Origin: Akkermansiaceae bacterium
Lineage (GTDB): Bacteria; Verrucomicrobiota; Verrucomicrobiia; Verrucomicrobiales; Akkermansiaceae
Direction of reading: 5' to 3'
Assembly: GCA_018676385.1 (NCBI GenBank)
Contig: JABHEX010000313.1
Location: forward strand, 1-23,185
DNA: 23,185 nt
Both the position numbers and the translations under genes were made by a program. Positions 1 to 7,921 of the stretch are shown piece after piece. How positions within the stretch are numbered: the first letter of the stretch is position 1; every line of letters begins with the position of its first letter. The notes below the pieces were generated by a model. It made no database searches and had not been told where the DNA came from. It saw only the letters and a list, made by a program, of their open reading frames with translations.

Positions 1-2
1 CC

Positions 3-977
3 GAGGGCAAGGTCGAGATCCCAAAGGGCAACCTCTTCCCTCCCGGCACACCCAAAACACGGCCGGAAATCTACACCATGGGCCTGCGTAACCCCTACCG
101 GATCACCCTCAACCAAAAAACCGGCACCCTCTACTGGAGTGAGGTCGCCCCCGACAAAAAACCCACCGGCGAGGAAATCAATCAGGCCAAGACCGCCGGC
201 TACTACGGCTGGCCGTATGTCATCACCGACACCAAGGTATTCAACGACCTCAAGGGTAAGGCGTTTGATCCCAAGAACCTTAAAAACACCTCCAAAAACA
301 ACACCGGCATCACCAAGCTTCCCGTGCCACGCGAGCCACTCCACTTTTATAACCGCAGTTGCTCGATTATTGGCGAAGTCTATCACATGTCCAATGCACC
401 TGGCGCCTTCCCCGCCTACTACGATAACTGCCTGCTGTTCGCCGACTGGAACCGCTCGTGGTTCAAATTCATCCGACTCGATAAAGAGGAGAACAAGGTC
501 GCCGTTGAGGATTTCAAAGTGAACTTCAAGTTCCGCAAACCCATCGACATCTTTTTCAATCAAGGTGCCCTCTACGTCATCGAATACGGCACCGGATGGT
601 ACAACGTGAAAAACGGACGCCTCCTGAAAATTTCCTACTCTCAGAGCAATAATCAGCAGGCCGATGCCTCGGCCGACCCGCGAATCGTCGGTATGGACGC
701 CAAGATGCCAGGCACCACAGCCATGCAGAAAACCACCTGCCTGTCGTGCCACCACGCCCAAGACAAGGTCGTTGGCCCGAGCTTCGTGGAAATCACGGAG
801 AAATATAAAGGCGATACCAAAGGCATCCAGGGACTGGTGAAAAAAGTCAAGGAAGGCGGCGTAGGTGTCTGGGGCCAACAACCGATGCCCGCCCATGGAA
901 TGCATACCGACGATGAAATCAAGTCGATGATCGACGCCATCTTAAAAACTCAAAAAGCTGGCGGACATAAGAAGTAA
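3..977 (+). CDS. PQQ-dependent sugar dehydrogenase-like beta-propeller fused to cytochrome c (3' part)
   Basis: The reading frame is open from the window edge, so the true start lies upstream; the first ATG at 78 is internal. The text around that codon (PEIYTMGLRNPYRI) is the typical blade motif of soluble glucose/sorbosone dehydrogenase-like beta-propellers that oxidise sugars or related compounds with PQQ. After a linker, a class I cytochrome c domain follows: haem-binding CLSCH at 738-752 and a probable distal Met ligand in QQPMPAHG near 885. The fusion suggests electrons pass from the propeller to the attached haem and then to a respiratory carrier in the periplasm. The N-terminal export signal cannot be seen. 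The substrate is unknown. An SDR gene starts 10 bases after the stop, probably in the same transcript. The fold and haem calls are strong; the PQQ and sugar specificity rest on family knowledge. Confidence 0.85.
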   Translation, partial: EGKVEIPKGNLFPPGTPKTRPEIYTMGLRNPYRITLNQKTGTLYWSEVAPDKKPTGEEINQAKTAGYYGWPYVITDTKVFNDLKGKAFDPKNLKNTSKNNTGITKLPVPREPLHFYNRSCSIIGEVYHMSNAPGAFPAYYDNCLLFADWNRSWFKFIRLDKEENKVAVEDFKVNFKFRKPIDIFFNQGALYVIEYGTGWYNVKNGRLLKISYSQSNNQQADASADPRIVGMDAKMPGTTAMQKTTCLSCHHAQDKVVGPSFVEITEKYKGDTKGIQGLVKKVKEGGVGVWGQQPMPAHGMHTDDEIKSMIDAILKTQKAGGHKK

Positions 978-987
978 CGCCATCACC

Positions 988-1668
988 ATGAAATCAAAAA
1001 CCATCTGGCTAACAGGCTGCAGCTCCGGACTTGGCCGTGCACTGGTGAATGAATTCACCTCGGCTGGACACACCGTGGCTGGATGCGCTCGGCGTGAAGA
1101 TAGGATCAGCAAATTACGTGAAGTATTTCCTAAACCTCATTACTTTTCTGCAGTTGATGTTTCCAACGACAGCGAGGTAGAAAATTTCTGCCGAGAGGAT
1201 TACGCGCAGACAGGTGCACCCGACCTCGTGATCAGTAACGCAGCCATCATTAACGACCCCGCGCCACTGTGGCAGATTTCTGCTGACGACTTCGACCGCC
1301 TAACAGATATCAATATCAATGGCACTGCCAACGTCATTCGACACGTCGTTCCCCTGATGGAAAAGGACGGAGGCGTCATCGTGAATTTATCTTCTGGCTG
1401 GGGACGGTCAACCGCACCAGAAGTCGCACCCTACTGCGCCAGCAAGTGGGCGATCGAAGGCCTGACCCAAGCGCTGGCGCAGGAGCTACCCACCGGTCTC
1501 GCCGCCGTCGCCATGAACCCAGGAGTCATTAACACTGCCATGTTGCAAACTTGCTATGGAGAACACGCTGATAACTACTCCGATGCAAATACTTGGTCAA
1601 AAACAGCAGCTCCATTTTTGCTCGGACTAGATGCATCTAATAATGGAGAAGCAATAACTGCACCCTGA
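988..1668 (+). CDS. Short-chain dehydrogenase/reductase (SDR), classical type
   Basis: A 226-residue NAD(P)-dependent oxidoreductase with a full set of classical SDR motifs. The nucleotide-binding TGCSSGLG lies at residues 9-16, NAA near 84-86, the structural Asn at 111, and the catalytic Ser136, Tyr149 and Lys153 (YCASK). PG at 178-179 follows the active site as usual. An Arg pair in AGCARRED (35-36), after the second beta strand, suggests NADPH preference, but this is inference. The C-terminus is rather short compared with the usual 240-260 residues. The ATG lies 10 bases after the upstream dehydrogenase stop with no clear ribosome-binding site, so cotranscription is likely. The substrate cannot be told from sequence. 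Confidence 0.9.
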   Translation: MKSKTIWLTGCSSGLGRALVNEFTSAGHTVAGCARREDRISKLREVFPKPHYFSAVDVSNDSEVENFCREDYAQTGAPDLVISNAAIINDPAPLWQISADDFDRLTDININGTANVIRHVVPLMEKDGGVIVNLSSGWGRSTAPEVAPYCASKWAIEGLTQALAQELPTGLAAVAMNPGVINTAMLQTCYGEHADNYSDANTWSKTAAPFLLGLDASNNGEAITAP

Positions 1669-1958
1669 TTTTTCATCATTGCATAAATTTACTAACTCAC
1701 AATACCCCTCATACTCCTATTCGCACCTATCCTAGCAGAACAGCTGATACCAATCGTTCTGTTACGCATACGTGTTCGAGCGTTTGATCACAGACCGCAC
1801 AATAGCTAACAAAGAATCAAGAGTAGAAAACTGACCAGTAAAATAAATTTCGGTAAAATCATCAACCTACAACCGAATGGGCCTAGTTTAAGCGGTATTA
1901 TGCAGCTCTAAAGAAGCTAACCTGCAAACCTTGCTATAATAACACCACAAATAAAATG
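1669..1958. other. AT-rich convergent spacer without recognised gene
   Basis: This 290-base gap separates the SDR gene (plus) from the ybbP stop (minus). It is AT-rich, has stops in all frames and shows no convincing terminator, tRNA or repeat. The longest minus-strand stretch without a stop (1762-1866) is 34 codons, which is within chance expectation. It may be decayed sequence, but nothing identifies a source. Confidence 0.5.
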
Positions 1959-4571
1959 TTAACTTGCCGCTTCATTACGCAATATCTGTAGCGGTGGCTG
2001 GCTCGAGATACCACGGCTCAACAACATGCCTATGACAACCGTAGCCGAAACTACCGCAGCGACACCTAGGGCAAGTAATCCCCACGGAATCTGGTAAGGG
2101 TCTCCCTCAAAAACAGCGCGCCCTAACAGAATACTTGCTATAAGTGCCAGAAGTGAACCAGCCAGCGTCGCCATCAGCGCGAGTAACGCATACTCTACCG
2201 CCAGAATGCTCGATATCTGCCTGCGGCTTGCTCCCAGCGTGCGTAACAGAACACTCTCTCGAATTCTTACCCGACGTCCGGCTAACAACGATGCAATCAA
2301 AACAATGGCACCAGTCACCACGGTGAACAAAGCCATGACCTGAACAGTTTTTCCGGCAGTTGTTAGAATCGACTGCACAGTCCTCAAAATCAGACTCAGA
2401 TCAATCGTATTCACAAAGGGCAGCTTATTAAACATCGCCTGCTGGAGCTGGGCTGTCGATTCATCGTCTGGAGAGTTCGCTGCTAGGACATTAAACGAGA
2501 CATACTCATCGATTGCTCCTTGCGGAAACACGATAAAGAAATTGAGGTTCATACTGCGCCAATCGACTTCACGTAAACTGGCTACTCTAAGTTTTTTGCT
2601 CTCACCAAACCCCTCGATGGAGATCGTTACTTCATCGCCCAGTTTCAGTCCCAAATCATTCGCTAATTTTTGCTCAAAACTAACCGGTATGGCGTCATCA
2701 GCCTGAAATTCCGACGTATCCCCCACCCACTCACCTGCTACGAGTTTTTCGGTGTCGGTGAGTGATTCACGATACGTTGAGCGGAACTCGCGCCTGAGAA
2801 TCCATTTAGGAATCGGCCGCTCACCTTCAGCAGGTTTGATCAGTTCGGAAACTCGCCGACCCTTAATTTCGGTTAGCCTCATCTGCACGATGGGCGCATT
2901 ACCCAGCAGCTTGACTCCGTTATCTGAGATTAAATTTTCAACCGACCGTTTTTCTTCGGGTGGGATATCCACCAAAAACAAATTGGGCTTATTACTCATC
3001 CGCACTGGATCCAGCCACTGCATGAGGATGTTTTGCATCATAATCAGCGTGAAGATGAGGAATGTCCCGAGACCTATCGACACCATAAACAACCCCGTTT
3101 GGTTGTTAGGTCGATGCAAGCTCGCTATTCCTTGTCGGATGACAAACGGCCAGGATGGGCGTGCTAATTTCCTAGCCACCCATCGCAGCAACTTCCCGGA
3201 GGCAGCGAGGAAAAGGAATGCCGCCACAAGAAAACCAACATACCCAAGCGAAGTTTTCCATCCGTTTGCTACATCCTGTGTATCCCACCAAGTTAGTATA
3301 AAAGCGAAAACAACTAATCCAAAGATAACAATCCAACGCAGCGGATCACGTGACGATTTTTGTAAGCTTACCTGCTCACGACGTAAAGCCGCAAGCGGGC
3401 TTACACGCCTAACCGCAAGAAGCGGAAGTAGTGCGAAGCTAATACAGATCATCACACCGACCGCACTCGCCTTAGTAATCTCAAACCATGTGGGCGCTAA
3501 TTCCACCGCAAAGGGCAACATTCCGGCAGGTAGGTTTTTGACGATCAAACCCAGAATAAATACAAACCCACTACCGACGAGGACACCGCCCAACGTGCCC
3601 ATAATGCCCATCGCTATGCTCTGGATGAGGTAAACAGCAAATGCACGTGCTGATGAACAACCAAGGCACCGCAAGGTCGCGACACTTTGCAGCCTCTCGG
3701 AGATGTGGATGTGGATGGCACCTGCCACTCCTATCCCGCCCAGAAAGAGCGCGCTGAATCCAATCAGATTAAAAAACGTGTAGAGCCGGTTGATTGCTTT
3801 CTCAATATTCTCGCTGCGTTTTTTTGAGGTCGTGCGCGTCAACCGCTGCTGCTCAAACATCGCCGCATTTTTTTTGACCAAAGCCTGGGCATCGACGCCA
3901 TTCGGTAATTTGAAATATGTTCTGTAAAAGACGAGGCTCTTGTTACCTGTAAGATTGGACTTTTTAATTACATCAAGTGACGTAAGCACCGTTGGTGAAA
4001 ATGCTGCGAAGCCTGACGCCGAAGGCGGTGCCTGTTCTAACACACCCAAAACAGGCAACTCAAGATCACCAATTTTTGCCATGTCCCCGATTTTGGCATC
4101 CATGTTCTTGAGAAAGGATGCCTCAACAACCACGCCTGGCTCATCCACCACTTTCTGCCACGCATCTGCAGGAGTCGTCACGATGTTTCCATAAAATGGA
4201 AACGCCCCGTCTAGACCGCGGAGGCTCACCAGCTTAGGGGTGGTCGTGTTGCCCACACTCAGCATGGTTGTAAACGAAACCTCTCTAGCCTGTTCACCAC
4301 CATTACGGCCTAGATCAGCTAGCAGAGCTTCCGTTTCCTTTGTGTAGGGCTGCCGTGACGAAACCATCAAGTCAGCACCTAATAAGGATTTTGCCTGCCA
4401 GCCAACAGCATCATTCAAATTTTGTCTCAGTGAACCAATCGTTACCAAAGCTGCCACGCCAAACACAATCGACGCTGAAAACATCATCAGGCGCCAGCGT
4501 ACAGGACGACTATCACGCCATGCCATTTGCCATGCCCACGCGCTAAAGAGGTGTCGGATAATCCCATACAT
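1959..4571 (-). CDS. ybbP: FtsX-type ABC transporter permease, YbbP-like
   Basis: An 870-residue inner-membrane permease of the MacB/FtsX superfamily with the YbbP layout of two FtsX modules. TM1 lies near residues 28-47, followed by a large periplasmic region to about 260. The first FtsX module (TMs near 267-289, 311-345 and 365-388) carries the cytoplasmic ATLRCLG motif at 298-304. Central TMs lie near 412-428, 441-459 and 490-515, then a second periplasmic domain. The second FtsX module near the C-terminus repeats the motif as LLRTLGAS. It partners with the ATPase encoded just upstream (9-base gap), and the divergent esterase gene beyond that is the classic ybbA-ybbP/tesA neighbourhood known from Escherichia coli. 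Such proteins usually act as mechanotransducing or lipid/lipoprotein-related exporters rather than classical importers. The substrate is unknown. Confidence 0.9.
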   Translation of the reverse strand: MYGIIRHLFSAWAWQMAWRDSRPVRWRLMMFSASIVFGVAALVTIGSLRQNLNDAVGWQAKSLLGADLMVSSRQPYTKETEALLADLGRNGGEQAREVSFTTMLSVGNTTTPKLVSLRGLDGAFPFYGNIVTTPADAWQKVVDEPGVVVEASFLKNMDAKIGDMAKIGDLELPVLGVLEQAPPSASGFAAFSPTVLTSLDVIKKSNLTGNKSLVFYRTYFKLPNGVDAQALVKKNAAMFEQQRLTRTTSKKRSENIEKAINRLYTFFNLIGFSALFLGGIGVAGAIHIHISERLQSVATLRCLGCSSARAFAVYLIQSIAMGIMGTLGGVLVGSGFVFILGLIVKNLPAGMLPFAVELAPTWFEITKASAVGVMICISFALLPLLAVRRVSPLAALRREQVSLQKSSRDPLRWIVIFGLVVFAFILTWWDTQDVANGWKTSLGYVGFLVAAFLFLAASGKLLRWVARKLARPSWPFVIRQGIASLHRPNNQTGLFMVSIGLGTFLIFTLIMMQNILMQWLDPVRMSNKPNLFLVDIPPEEKRSVENLISDNGVKLLGNAPIVQMRLTEIKGRRVSELIKPAEGERPIPKWILRREFRSTYRESLTDTEKLVAGEWVGDTSEFQADDAIPVSFEQKLANDLGLKLGDEVTISIEGFGESKKLRVASLREVDWRSMNLNFFIVFPQGAIDEYVSFNVLAANSPDDESTAQLQQAMFNKLPFVNTIDLSLILRTVQSILTTAGKTVQVMALFTVVTGAIVLIASLLAGRRVRIRESVLLRTLGASRRQISSILAVEYALLALMATLAGSLLALIASILLGRAVFEGDPYQIPWGLLALGVAAVVSATVVIGMLLSRGISSQPPLQILRNEAAS

Positions 4572-4580
4572 GACGTTATC

Positions 4581-5273
4581 TTAATGGTCGCTATTTTTGA
4601 CGAGTTTGCCGCCCTTCAACCGAAATACATGGGACGCCTTCTTAGCGAGTTCCAGATCATGAGTCACGACTACTAACGCTGTGCCAAGCTCACGATTTAG
4701 ATCAAACAACATGTTTTCCACAATCTCGCTCGCTTCCTCGTCGAGGTTTCCTGTCGGCTCATCAGCAAACAGCACCTGCGGCTGGTGAATGAATGCACGT
4801 GCGATCGCCACCCGCTGCTGCTCACCACCTGAGAGCTGATTCGGGTAATGTTTCATTCTCTCTCCAAGCCCAACACGGCTCAGCAGGTCAGCTGCTCGTT
4901 TAGTAAGTGCTTCCCCATTCATTCCACTCAACTCTCCGGGGATCAGAACATTTTCAAGAGCTGTCAACGTCGGCATCAGCTGAAAATTTTGGAAAATAAA
5001 ACCCAACGATTCACTGCGTAGACTAGCACGGTCATCTTCTCCTAACTCGGAAATGTCACATCCGTCCAGCTCAACGCTACCGCTCGTTGCTCGATCTAAT
5101 CCCGCACAAAGCCCGAGTAAAGTTGTCTTACCACTGCCTGATGGCCCCACAATAGCAGCCGTCTCACCCATCGGCACACCGATGCTCACACCATCCAGTA
5201 CTGTTAGATTATGGTCGCCACTTGTGTAGGTTTTCGTGAGCTCGTACGTCTTAAGAATAAATTTTGTTGCCAT
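4581..5273 (-). CDS. ybbA: ABC transporter ATPase, YbbA/LolD-type
   Basis: A 230-residue cytoplasmic ATPase that would energise the adjacent YbbP-like permease. All nucleotide-binding motifs are intact: Walker A GPSGSGKT at residues 43-50, Q-loop Gln95, signature LSGGEQ at 147-152, Walker B VLFADEP at 167-173 and the switch His205. Length and sequence fit the LolD/MacB/YbbA group of the ABC-3 exporters. It starts with ATG and is the first gene of the minus-strand pair. The upstream spacer (5274-5360) is shared with tesA and carries two palindromes, so it may be coregulated with the esterase gene. A TACAAT hexamer on the minus strand (5306-5311) is a possible -10 element, but no good -35 accompanies it. 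Confidence 0.93.
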   Translation of the reverse strand: MATKFILKTYELTKTYTSGDHNLTVLDGVSIGVPMGETAAIVGPSGSGKTTLLGLCAGLDRATSGSVELDGCDISELGEDDRASLRSESLGFIFQNFQLMPTLTALENVLIPGELSGMNGEALTKRAADLLSRVGLGERMKHYPNQLSGGEQQRVAIARAFIHQPQVLFADEPTGNLDEEASEIVENMLFDLNRELGTALVVVTHDLELAKKASHVFRLKGGKLVKNSDH

Positions 5274-5319
5274 GATCTTCTAGCCAATTCCTGTGATCGG
5301 GTTACATTGTAGCGACTCT

Positions 5320-5336
5320 GATTCGTTCAGCGAATC
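5320..5336. promoter_or_regulatory. Palindrome GATTCG-n5-CGAATC in ybbA-tesA spacer
   Basis: A perfect 6-bp inverted repeat with a 5-base centre (TTCAG) sits midway between the divergent ybbA and tesA starts. It could be an operator for a dimeric regulator or a small hairpin in either leader. Function is inferred only from position and symmetry. Confidence 0.35.
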
Positions 5337-5354
5337 GCCTGATATCCTATTGGA

Positions 5355-5368
5355 TGTATCATGATACA
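5355..5368. promoter_or_regulatory. 14-bp perfect palindrome over the tesA start codon
   Basis: TGTATCATGATACA is fully self-complementary and is centred on the tesA ATG (5361-5363). With no loop it suits a dimeric DNA-binding protein better than an RNA hairpin. It may also be chance. Confidence 0.35.
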
Positions 5369-6008
5369 CCTTTTCCAAAAACCGTCTTCATTTTTTCATG
5401 GGATTCTTGTGCTCTGCGCATTGTTCCTCCCTGTGACTCAGGCATCTGAACAAATCCCAAAAAAGATCGTTTTTCTCGGCGATAGCATTACCGCCGGCTA
5501 CGGCTTAAAAAAAGAAGAAGCTTACCCGGCAATCATCAAGAAACTTGCCCAATCTGATGGCCGTGACATCCAGATCATTAATGCTGGATTGAGTGGCGAC
5601 ACTACAAGCGGTGGTCTGCGCAGAATCCGTGTGCTCGCAAGAAAACCCATGGACGTTCTGGTGATTGCACTCGGTGGCAACGACGGCCTACGTGGCATCC
5701 CTCCAAAAGCCAGCCAGACAAACCTAGAAGCCATCATTGATGTCATTCAGAATAAACATCCTAAAACAAAAATCATCATCGTAGGTATGCAGATGCCTGA
5801 AAATATGGGTAAGGACTATACCGACAGCTTCTTGAAAATATTCCCATCCACAGCAGAAAACAAAAAAATTTACTATCTCAAGTTTTTATTAGCGGGTGTA
5901 GCCGCAGATAAATCCCTCAACCTCGCAGACGGCATCCATCCCAACACCAAAGGACAAGCCGTGGTCGCCAAACACGTCTACAAGGCACTCATTCCATTGT
6001 TGAATTAG
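5361..6008 (+). CDS. tesA: SGNH/GDSL esterase, TesA-like (thioesterase I/lysophospholipase/arylesterase)
   Basis: A 215-residue exported hydrolase of lipids and acyl esters. A signal peptide covers residues 1-28 (hydrophobic core GILVLCALFLPV, predicted cut after TQA). All four SGNH blocks are present: nucleophile Ser42 in FLGDSITAGYG, Gly79 in LSGDT, Asn107 in LGGNDGLRG, and Asp190/His193 in DGIHPN. The GGNDGLRG stretch is characteristic of the TesA branch and places the enzyme in the periplasm. The gene is divergent from ybbA-ybbP, as in Escherichia coli, which strengthens the assignment and hints at a shared role in envelope lipid handling. No Shine-Dalgarno sequence precedes the ATG, which lies inside a 14-bp palindrome. 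Confidence 0.92.
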   Translation: MIHLFQKPSSFFHGILVLCALFLPVTQASEQIPKKIVFLGDSITAGYGLKKEEAYPAIIKKLAQSDGRDIQIINAGLSGDTTSGGLRRIRVLARKPMDVLVIALGGNDGLRGIPPKASQTNLEAIIDVIQNKHPKTKIIIVGMQMPENMGKDYTDSFLKIFPSTAENKKIYYLKFLLAGVAADKSLNLADGIHPNTKGQAVVAKHVYKALIPLLN

Positions 6009-6150
6009 TTTACCCCACTATTCTTTTCTTAATTAGTCGGTTTTTACTATTTTGTTTATTATCAAGGCTGAAAAAATCAGCCGCCCACTTTATAAAATCC
6101 CGATAGCCAAGTGATTATTGTTCTGTGATCGCTTAGAAAAAATCCTGACT
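6009..6150. other. Convergent spacer with two weak hairpins
   Basis: Between tesA and the minus-strand gene at 6151 lie a 6-bp hairpin GGCTGA/TCAGCC with loop AAAAA (6066-6082) and a 9-bp stem with two G-U pairs on the plus-strand transcript (6109-6134). Neither is followed by a clean T tract, so neither is a convincing intrinsic terminator, though either could mark a 3' end of the tesA message. Confidence 0.35.
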
Positions 6151-6669
6151 TCACGGATTCCACCTGACATTCGCGCCAATGGCAGCGAGAGCGCCCAAAC
6201 GATGACCTTTCATCAGCGAGTATTTCATAACCGAACTTTTGCCCTCCAAGGGTAGTCGGAGGAGTAACAGTTCCGTCCCATCAGAACTGTAGAGCTTCAT
6301 GCGAGCAAAACCATATGCACGGTCGTAAAAAAAAACGATGAGCCCGTCCTGAACGCGATATTTCTGCAGAAAGGATTTTATTTTTTTACTACCCTTAGTG
6401 TTCAGAAGCCGATCGAACGAGATTCCCACGCTGGATGGATTAAACACTTTGATCTCAATCTCATTTTCGCTCCACGGAAATAACTTTCCGATTTGGTCAC
6501 CGGCGTAGAGTTTCTTCATGTCGATTACGAGAAGCTCTGCAAGCCGTTTCCCCTCGTTGGTAGTATTCGATGGAGTAGCATCAAGGAATGCAATATCGAG
6601 GCCGCGCGAACCGGCGATGCTGGCAATTGGCAGAAGTGAGAAAAACAGAATAATCGATAATATTTTCAT
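6151..6669 (-). CDS. Small exported protein of unknown function
   Basis: I do not recognise this 172-residue protein. The start is placed at the ATG at 6669 because it begins an evident signal peptide (MKILSIILFFSLLPIASIAG); the same frame extends 12 codons upstream from 6705, which would bury the signal behind polar residues. After cleavage the mature protein is mixed alpha/beta, with a clear LDIAFLDATPS segment at the front and a QDGLIVFFYDRAYG segment in the middle, and no cysteine pairs, repeats or membrane anchor. The alternation of strands is compatible with a small soluble periplasmic domain. It lies 47 bases downstream of mnmA on the same strand and may be read from the mnmA transcript, but a functional link is not implied. 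Confidence 0.65.
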   Translation of the reverse strand: MKILSIILFFSLLPIASIAGSRGLDIAFLDATPSNTTNEGKRLAELLVIDMKKLYAGDQIGKLFPWSENEIEIKVFNPSSVGISFDRLLNTKGSKKIKSFLQKYRVQDGLIVFFYDRAYGFARMKLYSSDGTELLLLRLPLEGKSSVMKYSLMKGHRLGALAAIGANVRWNP

Positions 6670-6716
6670 ACACATCATGTTATGGTATATTCGCAAATTA
6701 CCCAAGTGTGAAAATA

Positions 6717-7796
6717 TTAGTTAAAATTTTCAAATACGCCACCACCAAGCAGCGTGCCACCATCATAAAATGCGCAAATCTGGCCAGGGGTTATAGCACG
6801 CTGGGAGCGGACAAAATTCAGATCGAGCTTTCCGTCATCTCTAGGTGTCACGGTTACTGGTTCACTTTTTGCTCTGTATCTAGGCTGCGCCTCAACTTTG
6901 CACTGAGACGTAATCGGTTTGTTCACCCAGCTCACCGAACCGACAATACATTTCTGGACATAGAGACCTAGGGTATCCTCATGATCCCATCCCACAACGA
7001 GTTGGTTCTTCTCCGCATCTTTTCCAACCACAACATAAGCCATACCCTCACGAGGCGATGCAACACCGTGACCTTTGCGCTGACCAAGCGTGTATAAATG
7101 TAGACCACGATGATTACCTAACACTTCACCCTCCGTGTTGACAATTTCGCCTGGGTTATCCGGCACATAATGGCTTAAAAAATCAGCCATCTTGACATTA
7201 CCGATGAAACAGATTCCCTGACTATCTTTTTTGCCAGCAACAGGAAGATTGAAGCGCTGCGCTACCTCACGCACCTGTGGCTTGAGCATTTCTCCACATG
7301 GGAATAGGGCGCGTTTTGCCTGATGCTGCTCCATGAGAGCGAGGAAGTAGCTTTGATCTTTATTGGGGTCCGCACCTCGTAAGATATCGGCTGTGCCATC
7401 GGACCTGTCACGCTTACGTGCATAGTGGCCAGTACCAACGGCTTCAAAACCCTGTTCTAATGCATAGTCGAGAAATACTCCAAATTTCATCTCACGATTG
7501 CAATAAACATCCGGGTTGGGAGTGATCCCATTGCGATATCCATCTAGTAGATAATCGACGATTCGATTGCGGTATTGGTCAATCAAATCCACCACACGAA
7601 ATTCTATCCCTAGTGTCTGCGCCACAGCATGCGCATCATCCACATCCTGCTCCCACGGGCAATCACCCGCAATACCGTCCTCGTTAATCCAATTTTTCAT
7701 ATAACCACCGGCCACCTCGTGCCCCTGCTCCAATAAAAGGGCAGTGGCAACCGCGGAATCAACACCGCCTGAGAGGCCTACAAGGATCTTGGACAC
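6717..7796 (-). CDS. mnmA: tRNA-specific 2-thiouridylase MnmA
   Basis: A 359-residue cytoplasmic enzyme that thiolates uridine-34 of tRNAs for Lys, Glu and Gln using ATP and a persulfide relay. The PP-loop SGGVDS is at residues 9-14. The catalytic cysteines are Cys99 (NPDVYCNREMKFG) and Cys196 (DSQGICFIG), both intact. TGHYAR near 122-127 and the C-terminal beta-barrel portion are also typical, and length matches the family. The start is GTG at 7796, immediately ahead of the PP-loop strand, with no Shine-Dalgarno sequence. Its 5' region contains a long inverted repeat (7820-7897) that must overlap or border its promoter. Confidence 0.96.
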   Translation of the reverse strand: MSKILVGLSGGVDSAVATALLLEQGHEVAGGYMKNWINEDGIAGDCPWEQDVDDAHAVAQTLGIEFRVVDLIDQYRNRIVDYLLDGYRNGITPNPDVYCNREMKFGVFLDYALEQGFEAVGTGHYARKRDRSDGTADILRGADPNKDQSYFLALMEQHQAKRALFPCGEMLKPQVREVAQRFNLPVAGKKDSQGICFIGNVKMADFLSHYVPDNPGEIVNTEGEVLGNHRGLHLYTLGQRKGHGVASPREGMAYVVVGKDAEKNQLVVGWDHEDTLGLYVQKCIVGSVSWVNKPITSQCKVEAQPRYRAKSEPVTVTPRDDGKLDLNFVRSQRAITPGQICAFYDGGTLLGGGVFENFN

Positions 7797-7819
7797 GCTG
7801 TTTGTTTAAACCCTAAGTT

Positions 7820-7897
7820 CTAAACTCCAAATACCAATTTGGGCTTTTTTACTTCTCTGTATGTCGTTTTTTCATGTTTTTGGTATTTGGAGTTTAG
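7820..7897. repeat. 18-bp perfect inverted repeat flanking 42 bases
   Basis: CTAAACTCCAAATACCAA (7820-7837) is the exact reverse complement of 7880-7897. The symmetry continues outward with mismatches to about 7807 and 7910, giving arms of roughly 30 bp. It fills the divergent spacer between mnmA and the gene at 7922, with the outer right arm reaching close to that gene's start. It resembles a small REP- or MITE-like element, but no second copy lies in this window. Confidence 0.75.
7826..7850 (+). terminator. Possible intrinsic terminator or attenuator inside the inverted repeat
   Basis: On the plus strand TCCAAAT pairs with ATTTGGG across an ACCA loop (7826-7843), followed by C and six T. 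The 5' arm of this hairpin is part of the left arm of the long inverted repeat, so local and long-range pairings exclude each other. No gene ends on the plus strand nearby, so a leader-attenuation or antisense-blocking role is possible but unproven. Confidence 0.35.
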
Positions 7898-7921
7898 CAT
7901 TTAGTGTTTATCCCTTTTCCC

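Noticed and set aside
1765..1795. GTTCGAGC string resembling a tRNA T-loop
   Set aside because: The flanking bases do not form a T-arm stem, and no acceptor or anticodon arm is found.
1762..1866. A minus-strand stretch of 34 codons reading VDDFTEIYFTGQF...
   Set aside because: It looks protein-like and might be a remnant, but a stop-free run of this length is expected by chance and it has no start codon.
2752..3633. A 293-codon plus-strand open frame opposite ybbP
   Set aside because: It is fully antisense to a strongly supported permease gene, and its translation is Ser/Arg/Thr-rich with no domain pattern.
6066..6082. GGCTGA-AAAAA-TCAGCC hairpin after tesA
   Set aside because: The stem is only six pairs and no T tract follows on either strand, so it is not called a terminator.
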